DNA of 64,000 bases from Pseudoneurospora amorphoporcata (lineage: Eukaryota; Ascomycota; Sordariomycetes; Sordariales; Sordariaceae). The translations under genes were made by a program, and so were the position numbers. The stretch spans positions 124,001-188,000 of the forward strand of contig MU859102.1 of the NCBI GenBank assembly GCA_033297205.1, given 5' to 3'. Below, piece by piece: positions 1-11,800 of the stretch. The notes below the pieces were generated by a model, which saw only the letters and a list, made by a program, of their open reading frames with translations, ran no database searches and had not been told where the DNA came from. How positions within the stretch are numbered: position 1 is the first letter of the stretch; every line of letters starts with the position of its first letter.

Positions 1-577
1 TGGGGATATAGAGAGGGGCAGTGTTTGTTAAATAAATGGATGGATGATTGCGGATGAAGTGAATGAAGAATGCGAGGATAAGGATAAGGATAGAACTCCG
101 TCATCTTCACGTTAATGTCGACGGTAAACCCGATATCAGTCATAAAAGTTTCGATCTCGCTTCAATGAGCGTGTGTGTGTGTGCATTTGCAATTATAAAT
201 ATGGTACTAACAGATAGATAGATGTGGTTGTGCCTATAGATAGCATATGTAGTGTGCGCGTGCCCGTCTTGTTCAATGAGGGCATCATAACTGTTTTTGC
301 AAAAAAAAAAAAAAAAAAAAAGGATTTTTTTTTAAAAAAAAAGAAAATTTATGTATAAATAAAAATGAAAAAAATATAAAAATAAACAAATATGGCGTTA
401 CATCATGACCTTCTTCTCTAGCTTGATGTCAAGAGTCGCAACAACAACAAGGACAGGCAAACAGCATGTTCAATGACGTTTCAAGACCATGTGTATGTAA
501 TTGTCACGACGCAACGTTATTATTCCCCTTTCTTTCTTCCTTGCTTCCTTCATCTGCGATCCACACGTTTATAACCC
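1..577. other. 3' flank of the kinase gene, AT-rich low-complexity sequence
   Basis: No coding region is seen. This lies just beyond the stop codon of the leftward kinase gene and probably contains its 3' untranslated region. It holds a short GT run (171-182), GATA-type runs near 213-222, and a block at 300-390 made of about 20 A, then about 9 T, then about 9 A, then AT-rich sequence. Read on the minus strand this gives T- and A-rich stretches such as occur around fungal polyadenylation sites. Confidence 0.5.
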
Positions 578-3500
578 TCAGCGGGCATCAGTCCACTCAC
601 CATCACCACCACCTGTGGTCCCAGACCCGGCACCCACGTCCGTTTCAACCATCTCTATACTGGTAAGGCTAGGAAACCGCTTCTGAAAGTCCTTGATATA
701 ATCATCCTTCTCGGCCGCCGACATCTGCAGTAGCATGGGAGAATTCTGCCCAGGCAAACCCTCTACGGCGACCAGCGCTTCTCTGCTTGCTCTGCTGTAG
801 TCTGGTGCTCCTCCTGCCCTCGCTCCAATACTGTCGCTTCTATCCATGTCTATTAATGAGCTCGAAGAGGTCCCGGGCCTGAGCTGTTTGTGCAGGCTCA
901 TCGTGCTGGTGCTGTAGGACTGCCTAGGCGGCGAGCCAGCTCCACCGCCGGCTGTTAAGTTTGCAGTAAGTCGTGTGGGTTTCGGGGGCGCAGCCGGTGG
1001 TTTTGCCCCCGTCATGTTCATGGACATGCCGGACGAGGTTGGGGGTCGCGGTAGAGATCCGGTCACGGCCTGTCCGATAATGGTAATGGGCTTCTTTGCA
1101 ACCGAAGGCCTCGAATCTCCAAGACTGTCAGTCGAGCCACGAGGCCCACCGGCGTCGGCATCGGTATAGTGGCCGTATCCATGAGCTGTCCTGGACACTG
1201 GCGCCGAGCGACTGCTTTCATCCAGGAGGCTCTGGACCTTGTTCTGAATGGACACAGCACGAGGGACGCCGCCAATGCTCTTGGACAGCGGCGTCGGGGC
1301 CGTTGCCGAACCCGTACCGGTACGTTGCGCAACGCGCGCACGATACTCGGCCTGCGCAGCGGCGACACGAGCCTCTTCTGCCGCCAACATGCGTGCCTCT
1401 TCCTCCCGACGCATTTCAGGAGTCATGTCGTCCGCGTTATCGTCTCCAAAACGACGGCCATCGTCGCTCCTGTCGTCAGTTGCCTCGGATCCCGCGATTG
1501 GCGTCAACTTGTTGAAACGGTCGAGTTCTCCATCAATATCCTTCAGAGGAGATGGCGTCCTCGGAGGTCCACTGTTACCCGCACCACCCTCAAACCTCTT
1601 GAACGCATCTCCGAATTTGCCAGCAAAGAGGTTCTTGGTACCAGCACTTAGTGAACTCAAGCTGGAGCGCTTTGAATGATGCTTGGCACCCTTGTCTTTC
1701 TTCTTGGTATCGGAATCCTCCATTGAACGCAAGAATTCGACGCTGGACCGAATGTTGCGCTCCTCCTCCAGCTTCGGCGAAGGGGGGCCCTTGTCGAACG
1801 AGAATCTGGAAGCCGAAAGGCTCGGCGAGTGAAGTGGCTTCGCAGCCGCCTCTTTTTCACGCAGATAGTTCAGGTCTGATTCGAGATAGATACTGGCAGG
1901 TCGTGACCGAGAATTGCTCTCCTGCTGTTTGGATCTAGTGGGTAGGTCACAGGCATCGAAGCTTGGGCGGCCGCCTTCAAGTGACGGTCTCGAAGACCTG
2001 GGATGATGCCCCTGCGCAGTGTGCATTTTCCCTTGCAACGGAGCGTTTGGTGACTCGGCGGCTCCAGGGGATAGTAACACAGTCGTGGCAGCGCGTGTAA
2101 ATGATGTAGGCCCAGTCTCGTGCTGCCGGGGGACACTAGCGGCCCGGTGATGCTCTGCTGGTGGGAAACGATAGACCGGAGGTGGTGATTCGGTCATGGT
2201 TCCGGTTGAAACCATCTTAGGTCTAGTTGGTGGAGGTGACTGGAACGGACTCTGTGAATTCGGCGAGGAGATGGTTTGGAGTTCGGGTATGCTGGAGATA
2301 ATGGCTGAAGCGCGGCTTGGCTCGCCTTGCCTCGGGAGCGTGGAAGCTGGGTTGACGGATGGTGACATGCGCTGAGACTCCATAGCAGCCGCATACGGAT
2401 TTCCTTTGTTCAGATCAAGCGAGACCCGCTGGCTCACCGGCACCGGAGTCGGGGAAGGTGACGGCTTCACCTTGAATACCTCGTCCGCCAGTCTTTCAGC
2501 TACCCTTTGCGAAATGTCCTTCTGTTGCTGTGGAGGTTGAGCGACACCACTGTCGAAGTCAAACTTGGTCCCTCGGTCATGTAGAAGGGAGAACTGGTCG
2601 AGCGTCGGAAACTTATTCGATAGCTCGTCGGCATTCTTGAGTGGAAGCTTGGTATCAAGCGCAGCAAAAGGGTCACCATTCGTGACTTTCCCGGGTCCAG
2701 GACTGGGCGTCGTCGGTTGAGATACTGGTTGGGACGGCGCAGGCAGTCTCCCTCGTCGCATACGCTCAACTTCGGGGATGACCTGTTGTTGGACTACCGG
2801 GACCGCAAATACAGCGCCAACGACTGGGGGAGACTTTACCTGGCTCTGTGAGTGTTCGCGCTCCCTGGTGTCTGCATGTGTCCCCGTATAGATCTGTGCA
2901 AAGGTTAGTTGCCTGATGGAAGCTCAGTCGGAAGTAACCCGGAACACTTACGTCTTTGACAGGAGACTCCTTGCCTTGCATAGCGCAAGCTTCTCGGAGC
3001 ACCTGATAGATATTCGGGCGGGCTTGTTGGTTCTCCTGTAGCATCCAAGCTGATAACGGATGAGTACTAGGTCCAAAATCAGGCGACCACGGGATGCTTA
3101 CCGATGAGCTTCTTCAACCTGTCGGAGAAGACAGGGTAGCTATGAAACTTGTAGCTGGCGTTTAGGATCGCCAAGGTCCCTCCTTCTTCGAACGGTGTAG
3201 TGTAATAGCACAGCTTGTATAGTAGGACGCCCAGCGCCCAGATATCCGACTTCTCGTCGATGGGCTGTTTGCGGTACACATCAACCATTTCGGGGCTCCT
3301 ATACTGCATCGTCGTATGCTTCTGAATGTCTTCATCCACAAGGCGGCATTCCGTAACGGTGGTCGGGGCTGGACGGGGCGGGGCGGCCGAGCCAAAGTCG
3401 CATAGCTTGAACTTTCTGACACTGCCAATCATGTTGATGAGCACGTTCTCGACCTTCAAATCGCGGTGGAGGAGTGGCGGCTTGAGGTAATGCATGCAGG

Positions 3501-4014
3501 CAACACCTTCAGCAACATCAGAGAAGATGTTGAGTATCTCGGGCTCGGTCAGACGGTGCTGCAACCGGGTGTTCATGAAGTCGATAAGACCGCCGCCATT
3601 GCAGTATTCCATCAGGAGGAAGACCTCGTAGCCGCCGGTGCCACGCATCTCAGAGGCATGCGAATCGATATAGGTGACGATGGCCTTGTGGCCCTTGAGG
3701 CGCTTCATGGTCTCGACCTCGGTGCGCATGCCGCGGAGGGCCTCCTTGTCCGGCACGGCGACCCTCTTGAGCACGGCGAGGTCGGTGCCATTGACCGCCG
3801 CCGGCAGCTTGACCAGATAGACATGTGCGAAACCGCCTTCGGAAAGGTACTTCTGGATGACAACTCGGTGGGAGCCGCATTGGATCTTGGTGCCGGGCGC
3901 AAAGGTGCCTACTGGGGCAGCAGGGGCGCTGACCGCCACGGGAGCCCCGTACGCTGCTCCATACGGACCCGGCCTCGGGGCAGCCGCCGGCACCGCTTGT
4001 CCAAACGAAGCCAT
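578..4014 (-). CDS. Ark1/Prk1-AAK1 (NAK) family serine/threonine protein kinase
   Basis: Three exons, complement(578..2893, 2952..3049, 3102..4014), give 1108 residues; the introns have GTAAGC and GTAAGT donors. The kinase domain lies at about residues 45-335: glycine-rich loop SEGGFAHVYLV (58-68), lysine K83 in AVLKRV, catalytic LHRDLKVEN with D185, and DFGSA with D206. The GGFA loop and overall match point to the Ark1/Prk1/Akl1-AAK1/GAK family, whose members phosphorylate endocytic coat and adaptor proteins and regulate actin patch turnover. The C-terminal 770 residues are Pro/Ser-rich and probably disordered. They contain DPFAALD (411-417), a DPF motif of the kind that binds the AP-2 ear, followed by a LDQFSLLHD stretch. 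The start is the first ATG of the kinase frame, with an Ala/Pro-rich N-terminus. Function is inferred from family; the particular paralogue is not assigned. Confidence 0.9.
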
Positions 4015-5996
4015 CGCGCTGGCTGTGAGCTGGCCTATAAACTATTGGGGTCGTACGGTTCGATTCGTCTGGGTTTGGGGTGGTGGGCAATATGTCGAGC
4101 GAGGAGAATCGGCAGAGTGACACTCGGACGACGGACGCGGTGGTGCCTTGGATCGAGGGGCGCAAGGAGGGGGGCGGTCGTTTGGGGATACCGGTGGGTA
4201 GGCGACTCGACTGAGTTGGACAGCTCTTCACGGCATCGAAACTATGGCAATCAAAGGAGAGGGGGGGGCAGTCTAGAAGCAATGCATAATCGCCTAAACA
4301 ACAGATCACCACGAGAAGTGTCCAAGAGCAACCAAATGGTTGGTAGTAAGTAGTGTAGTGTAGGCAGTTGTAACCACGGGGACTGGCAGTCAAAAGGGTT
4401 CCCGGGACCCGGTTTCCCGCTTGTCTAATCGCAGGGATAACGGTGGGTTCGCGGTCGGGGGGTTCGCGGTCGGGGGGGGCTTGCTAGGCGATGGGCCTAC
4501 CTCTATGGTTGACTGGACGGGGAAGATGTAGGTTGGTCTCGTCGCAGTGAGTGTGCCGTCGACGTTGCTTGGGTGTTTGGCTGAGGTGTGTTGTTGCCGT
4601 GTTCGTCCGGGAGCGGGATGGTTGTTCCTCTTGCAATTAGGTACCTTAGCACGGCGCATGCCAGGCATCATGCTACCTCTAACGCCTCCTGTTTCCAGTC
4701 CTCCACTGTTCAGGGCGGCCCCCCGCCGTGGGACGGCAGGATGGCGGCATTGCCCAAGTTCAGGCTGTCCCGTCTGCAAAACAGCAGGTGCCCGCCAGCT
4801 GTACCCCCCTATCAATACAGTAACAACTCAGCATTTACACCAGCTACCAACCCAAACTTCACAACGTGGCGCCAACAAAAGTCAAGAACCCAGACGAATC
4901 TTTTCGGATTCAAGGCCACCGATCAAGATGTCGCGCGTTAGGCCGGATGGAGATATGGCGATTGTATGCACGAGAATCATCGTGTCATGACACCCCGTCA
5001 TCTCGGCTACTCCGTGCTGCCTGATCAACCGCATCGTGTGGTCAACACCAAAGTGGAAGCTCTCTGTCGCCGATTTACAGCTTGCTATAACACATCTTAA
5101 ATCTACCAATTCGGTTATCGTGGTTCTATACTCAAGTTCTCGCATTTCTTGATCCAACACCAATTAACCTCCAAGAGAGTATGACAGAACACCCTCTGAC
5201 GACATCGAACAAGCGCTATCGACCATGGCACCAGGGTTCCCTGGCAATACGATGCCTCCATCCTCCATTCGACACGGATAGTTGCCTGGCAGAGAACTCG
5301 AACCCCCGTACCATCCCCGCAACACAGGTTGTCTCCTCGAGGATGGCATAGTCCACCATCAACACTTCTACGCAGATATTCTGTTTTCGTTACCATGGGC
5401 TCTGTAATGAGAGGCTTTACGACCTTGGATTCCGAGTGGGATATATACCCTTTACACTTACGATCATGACCCTGGATGAGCGGCAAGTGCCCCTTAAATT
5501 GGTTGCTTCCACACTCCAGGCACATACTATACTATACAAAGTGTGGGGTTTGTTGACATTCGCACGACCACGATAGCGGAAGCTCGGACCCTGCCGTGGG
5601 ATAAGGCATCTCGTGGGCCAGCACTGTCGATGGGCTTGAATAGACAATCAATGGGGTTGTGAATATAAGCAATCAGTGCAGTTAGTTCGGACCGGACTCT
5701 TGAGCCATTTACATGAAATCAAACGAAACATCTTTGCTCTTCGCTTATCGAACATACTATAGTCATCCAGGAAGGCACGCTTCCAAGCCTCCAACTGCAA
5801 CCGCAGTGACACGACACTGACGCAACCCACTGACACAACCACCAACCACCAACCTGAACATCTGATGCGTGCCCGGACATATTCTCCTCTCCCTTGGACC
5901 TTAAATACGAGTCTCTTCAGACCTCTTCACCACCGAACTCTTCTCAGTCATTCCTCCCGACATCTCCTGAGACTTCAACACCCTTTCTATCTCAAG
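4015..5996. promoter_or_regulatory. Divergent intergenic region between the kinase and ECM15
   Basis: About 2 kb separates two genes transcribed away from each other, so both promoters and leaders must lie here. I see no convincing coding region. Notable are a G-rich tandem repeat at 4446-4476 and, just before ECM15 (about 5880-5990), a CT-rich pyrimidine leader typical of this genome. No TATA box is clear enough to name. Confidence 0.5.
4446..4476. repeat. G-rich tandem duplication, unit about 15-16 bp
   Basis: Two adjacent copies of GGTTCGCGGTCGGGG occur with slightly different G-run lengths. The second copy is followed by a longer G run reaching about 4479. It lies about 430 bp upstream of the kinase start codon. 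Confidence 0.8.
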
Positions 5997-6583
5997 ATGA
6001 GTCTCCACGATTACCCCAACATCCAAACGCCTGCGTCGTGTTACGTAGATTTCTGCTTGGTTCCGGTAAGTATGAGCATTGAGCAGCTCGGGTTATGTGT
6101 TTCTCACAGAACTACTCTTCTATATAAACATCGTCAAGAAAAAACTGCTAACTTTTTGGTCTTTTGCGACAAAAAAACAGGTTGGAACAGGCAACGTCTC
6201 CGTCGCCAACGAAGTCGCCGAGGTGCAGAGACTGTTGAAAGCCAGCGGATTGAAGCACACGATGCACTCGGCCGGTACCACTGTTGAAGGACCCTGGGAC
6301 GAAGTGATGAAAGTCATTGGCCAAGCGCACGCGGTCGTTCACCAAGAGGGTGCGAAGAGGGTGCAGACTTCTATGCGGGCTGGGACTAGGTATGTTTTGT
6401 TCTGCTTATCCTCTCTTCTTCTTTTTTCGCTTCTTATTATGCTCTGGGTTTGGAGTATCATCCATCATGCGTTGCGTCGCGTTGCGTTGCTCTTGCTGAC
6501 CCTTTCTCTTTAACAGAACCGACAAGAAACAGACAGCTGAAGACAAGGTGAAGAAAGTGGAAGGAATGTTGTCTAAGGATTAG
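5997..6583 (+). CDS. ECM15: MTH1187/UPF0045 (YkoF-like fold) family small protein, Ecm15 homologue
   Basis: Three exons, 5997..6065, 6181..6389 and 6517..6583, encode 114 residues. The first intron has GTAAGT and a CAG acceptor, the second GTATGT and CAG. The protein begins MSLHDYPNIQTPASCYVDFC, with the usual core beta strand ending in LVPVGTGNVSVANEVAEVQRL. It continues with GLKHTMHSAGTTVEGPWDEV and a basic C-terminus, matching the roughly 100-residue MTH1187/UPF0045 family that includes yeast Ecm15. Bacterial and archaeal relatives form ferredoxin-like tetramers and some bind thiamine-like ligands; the role in fungi is poorly defined. It is probably cytosolic, with no signal or membrane segment. 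The short intron-bearing structure and clean frame make the model secure, but a precise biochemical function cannot be given. Confidence 0.9.
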
Positions 6584-7171
6584 TCATCTGCCTAGTTACT
6601 TCACCTTCACCTTCTCAACCTGCTCACCTTATATACGTTAACTTGGTACTTGGTGGCTTGCTTGTCTGTCTTCATATGTCGAGGATCATGTAATCTCCAC
6701 GAAAGTTGATCCTAATCGAAGCTTTCTCCTACGAACCAATGCAGAATGGGTGGTTCTTTTTGTTGGGAAGGCGGCTTTTGTCAAACCGTCCCGCGCAGCA
6801 CAGATTGAACAAAAGGGATATAGGAGAAATGAAGGAGAGGATATTGGGGTAGTCAGACGTGAATGATAATGTACTGCCTTACACCAGCGGGACTCAAACA
6901 CCTTGGACATCACGCTTCACTTCACTTTCGGGACCTTTCCAAGTTCACATCTTGCTCATCGACCCATCTCCACATTATTTTTTATACATACAACATACAG
7001 ACGCATATACACGTTATTATAACTATACTTTGATTATAAGCCCTCCTTTCATCATCCCTCAGCCAAAACCATCATCACCCTACAGAGTCATCCGAACCCC
7101 CAACCCATTACCCCCCCTAGGCCATTTCATAGTCATCACACATACAACATTCCAAGAAGTAAAGGAGCTTT
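6584..7171. other. Convergent 3' flanks of ECM15 and the CCDC47 homologue
   Basis: This separates the stop codons of two convergent genes and presumably contains both 3' untranslated regions. It has T- and A-rich stretches (about 6980-7030) and no coding potential I can support. Confidence 0.5.
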
Positions 7172-8851
7172 TTAGGCCCTAGTAGTCATCTTCTTGGTCG
7201 CCCTCTTGGCCTCCCTCTCCCTCTCCTTCTCCAGGAACTTCTTCTGCGCCTTGGCGTCCATAGCGGCCAACTCGGCGTCGCGCTTGGCCTTGCGCTGCTT
7301 CTCGCGCTCGGCCGCCAGCTCCTCGGCCTTCTCCTGCTCGCTCGCCTTCTTGATGCCCTTGATCATCTCGTCGCGGACCGACTTGACCTTGCGGAGGACC
7401 TCGGGGCGGAAGTGCGCCACCTGCACGAGCTGGTCCGTCATGCGGAGGAAGTACTGGAAGATGGGCAGGAGAGGCTCATAGTTGTTGTCCGAGGGGAGGC
7501 GGTACTTGAGGAAGATGCGCTTGCGGGGGTTGGTCTCCTCGACACTGTGAAGTGGATCATGTCAGTACACATGTGCTGGTGAGGTTCATGAACGGAAGAG
7601 GGGATGATATGTACTCACGTCTTGGGCTTGTCAATAGGTTGGTCGGAAACGATAAGGTACTCGAGGAGGTCGCCAGCAGACTCGGCAGCCTTGATCAGCT
7701 CAGGGGTAAGCAGCGCGTCGGTAATCTCAGCGCTCTCACTCATAACGGTCAACCACTGAGGAAGCTTGTTGTTGTCCTTGGTGTAGGTAAGGGAGACATC
7801 GTAACGCTCGTCGCGGACCTGCTTCATACTCTCCTTGTGAACAATAGCCCAGACAAACCCGTCGAAAGTGCTCTTCTTGTCGCTCTGGCGGAGCTCAGCC
7901 GCGCCAGGCATAGCGGGAACGGTGAGCGCCTCCTTGCCATCGAAGGGATACAAGGTGGCCTCGACGGAATCGGTAGGCTGGGCGTAGCCATCCCAGAAGA
8001 AACCAATGACGTTCTCGGCGAGAGTGATGAAGGGGTTGAAGCGCTTGACCAGGGTGAGCTTGACATCGACAAAGGCAACGTTGACACGGCCGGTGGCGTA
8101 GGTAGCGAACTCGAAGAGGCTCTTCTCCTTGAGGATGGCGTCACCCTTCTGGGAGTTGATGTCGGCCAGCGCCTGGGTGAGGTCATCACCGGACTTGTCC
8201 GAGAGAGCCCTGGGAAGACCAGAGAAGCCAACAAGGGCAAACTCGGAGCCCAATGTTGAAGCATGGGCGCGAATCCATTTCTTGGCCTTGGAGCGGTTTA
8301 AACGGGCACCGAAGAGATGGAGGACCAGCACAACGGTGATAGCGGCCAGAATGAAGCCCTCGGCCTTGAATTCGGAAAGGCTATGACGCTCGTGCACATT
8401 GTACCACTTTGTGTAGGGGACGGCGGTCTTTGCGGCCTGGGCACCGGCGAGAGTGGTCGTTACGGGAACGATGGGGATGGGAGACGGGTCGGCGCCCTCT
8501 GCGAAGTCGGCGAAGTCTGGGGTCCAAAAGGTCAGTCATTCCATTCAGTTGAAGCGCAGTTGAAGGTTCGGGAAGCGAAGCAGAGGCCATTGATCGACAT
8601 TATGCGAGCTCTGGTGGGTAGAGCAGCCGGGATATCTAGAGCCTAGCCCAAGCAACCGTGTCTGACTGGGGGGGCATCGTGAGCATCGTAGCCGTTCGGT
8701 TGGAGGGCACGGTTAGGGGCATGAAGGTGCTTCCAATGTGTCCAGCAGATAGGATTACAGATCAAAGCCACATACCAGAATCGCCCGCCTTGTCTGGAAT
8801 GACGCTGGCAGGCTTTGCGCCGCCAAAGAGGTTGTTGATCACGTTCGCCAT
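7172..8851 (-). CDS. CCDC47-type (DUF1682) ER membrane protein
   Basis: Three exons, complement(7172..7544, 7619..8516, 8776..8851), give 448 residues. The N-terminus MANVINNLFGGAKPASVIPD is followed by an acidic stretch and one strong transmembrane segment (about 79-97, GFILAAITVVLVLHLFGARL). A large globular region follows (WIRAHASTLGSEFALVGFSG... through LLEYLIVSDQPIDKP). The tail is a highly charged Lys/Arg/Glu/Ala helix of about 50 residues. This order matches the DUF1682 family represented by mammalian CCDC47/calumin. Human CCDC47 belongs to the PAT complex, which helps insert multipass membrane proteins at the ER translocon and binds ribosomes through its basic tail. Assignment of that role here is by family. 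The splice phases (1, then 2) join cleanly. Confidence 0.9.
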
Positions 8852-11800
8852 GATATCGTCTGCTGGCGTTGTTGGCGCGGTGTGGCCACAACTCGAGCTT
8901 CTGGAGCTGGAGCTTGCGACATGGAAACTTATGACGGGACACTGGAGGATTCCAGGGAGCTGGTGCACGGACCCACTCAGAGATATTGTCCGTGCTTCTT
9001 CTGGAAGCCCCACCTTCTCCTTCGACGACAACCGGCTGCCAGCGTGCTGTTGTTGAATTTGCTTTCCATTGTTTTGCGAGGATTGACGGGATGAAGCAAC
9101 TCTAGCGAGAAGCTTATGGCTTTTTTGATGCTCTGAAGTCCGAGATCTGATCGATCTCAAAGCCTCAATACTTCTATCCTTATGGTTGCTGTATACATAT
9201 GCCCTTTCCATTGATCTTGTTACCAACGTAGAAGTTACGTACTGTTGGACAGATCACTCGTTGCTCGTCTTGGCGACAACCCCAACCGCAAGATCTAATC
9301 GGATTATCCATGTTTGTGAGAAGACATAGAGAACTATTGAGGTGGTATATATCATGCCTTACAGTCAAAAGTGTCTTTATCACGCCGGTCGGCTATATAA
9401 AGACCAGCCCTGAACGTCAAGATAGGGCATGGCGTTCCCGAGTCTCATCCGCCTTGCCAGTGCGGGGGAAAGAGATGCGAAAAACAGGGGGAAGCGATAG
9501 GTGAAACGCTGCGGACGTGATCGATGTAATCGGGGATTGCTCGTTCCACTTCAGTTGTGTGTTATTCGGAAAGCTTTAGCATGTGCCCATATCCGGAGGT
9601 AGTCTCTGGGTCATGGAAAGAACTGAAGCCGAATCTCAGATGTTGTGAAGAAACCGCAAGAGTGACAGGAAGCATACTGTAGGGCGTGGCGGCAACAACC
9701 GAGCGTTGTCTGGACGGTTTGCGGGACCGATCACGCAAGTTTGAACTTGGAAGATTGCGATCATATGTAATGAAAACAACAACCAGGGGCAAAAGAAAAG
9801 TAAAAGATGCAGTCAAATTCCCTTCCCAAGAGCCGGGAAGCACCCGAGGTCGTGATTCCAAAGGGGGGTGCATGAGGGGTGTCTCTATCCCGTCCGAAAG
9901 TGAGCGCAAAGCCATGTAATGGCTCGTGCACTGTTCTCTTGCTAGGGGGCCACGCTTGAGGCAACTCGATTGTTTCAGACATCTTTCGCCGATCACTGAT
10001 CGTTGCTTCTCTCCTTTGATTGGCCTGTTGGATTTTCGTCGAACACAATTCAAGGGGGATGGCGAACAGGAATCATAAAGGGCCCGCGGGAATGATAGGG
10101 CATTTTGGCGGATATGGGCGGGGTGAGGGTGTGGATGGCGCTTGATTCGTCTAGTTCGCAACCAGGTCGAGACACCCGACATGTTGGAGGGAGGATGTTG
10201 GCCGCTGTCCGTTATTAAAGCAATGGGAGGTCCAAGACTCACTATATGTCTGGACGGAGATGGATGACGGACAGGTCTTTGTTTCGTCTCGGCACAAGCC
10301 TTGACGCCAGGAGCCTGGTTCTTTGGGTGGCTTGGTAAACCACCCTATCAAACCAGACAGAAACAACTCCCACCCTTCTAGAAGCGATGTCCGTACGCGT
10401 AGTAGAGATCCCCGGTGTTTATATCGATGTCTCCTTTCCTTCCACGGATACACTTGGAGCACTGGCAAGCATACCGATTTACATATTCATCCGGTACTGT
10501 AGTGATCATCGTATTATCAAGAAACTCTGTGCTTGATGACATGTTGGCCGCCTCTGCCAATGCTGTTGGGATCGGGTACCTGTCACGCATCTACCAATCA
10601 AGGTGCATCTTCGGCAGCGGCAGTCCCTAGCTTCCTGTGCCTGAGAATACCACTTGAGGTGGCATACCCACTGCCGGCAGACAACAAGCAGACGAGGTAA
10701 ACTTCCAGAGGTAGGCAACTAAAGAAATCAACGAGATTAGATTTCAAGTCTGGAGCCTCTTTTCTTTAGACTTTTGTTGGTCTTCCAATTTGCGAGCTTT
10801 CTAACGCAATGGCTAAGGTAGGTCAAGAGGGGGAATGATTCTCGGGGCGCGTGTGGGTAGCTGCAGCAACGCCCATCCTGTCCACTTACACCGTGAAGCA
10901 TGATTTCCGTCCCCTCGTTCCCGTTGCTCCCCAAGCATGCATAATAAGACGGTTAGCTCGCAGCATGAAAACGGAGTCATCACCTCACGTCTCCGATGGA
11001 GGGTACCTGGCGTCTTGCTGAGAACAAAAGGGGGCTTTCCGCTTTTGACAGGCAAAGCTGGACTTTAGGGCATTCGAGGTTTAGGATCCCCAACATCAAC
11101 AGCGACTTCCATCAGCGTCAGCAAGGTGGGCATGAGGTTGAGTTCCCCGCTGTCGGCAACTTGCGCAAGCTTAACTTGATATCGGACTTTATTAGTAGGA
11201 ATTAGATCACTTCCATGACAGCTGTCCATTCAATTGGGCTTTGGTTCCGTCATTTGTAAGCAAGACAACAAGTGAGTGCAGCTGTTGTTGTAGAAGGCGG
11301 TGAGAGTCCCGCCTTGGTCAGGATGGAGGAGAATTGCGGAGAAAAGCCGTGAGCCCATGGCGAGCGTTTTCGGTGCTTCCAATGCGAAGTACAGGTACAT
11401 GAACATGTGATGCTCAGTCGGCAGAGCATCCCCCCCGTCCTTCATGAAATGTTAAGCGGGAGGAAGCACGAAGCACATCTGGTTCACATCCGGGGCCCGG
11501 TCGTCACCCACCACTCGGAATCAAGCTGTCGCCGCGTTTCCAGAGCACTTTCCTCCATTCCCGTCACGCCTTCCATCCGTCTCATCTGGAGCTGGGCTGC
11601 GGTGTCCTTGGAGGGCTCTGCACAGGACGTCGTCGGTGGGAGTAAGCGTGGTGGTCCCGCAGTTGCAGTGTCAGCTTCAATGGGATGGAGGTCGAAACCC
11701 CCCACCCCCTTCTCCAGGTGATGCCATTCAGTACACTACACGCCTCCTGTAGCAGATTCCCGGCTGCCCCCACCAACGACGGCCTTCTGGCTCTTTTCCT

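Noticed and set aside
300..390. Alternating A and T homopolymers as a possible mobile-element end
   Set aside because: No terminal repeats, target duplication or coding frame nearby; it is better explained as 3' UTR and low-complexity sequence.
9562..10242. 226-codon open frame on the minus strand in the 9-12 kb gap
   Set aside because: No family resemblance, no splice context, and amino-acid composition typical of non-coding DNA.
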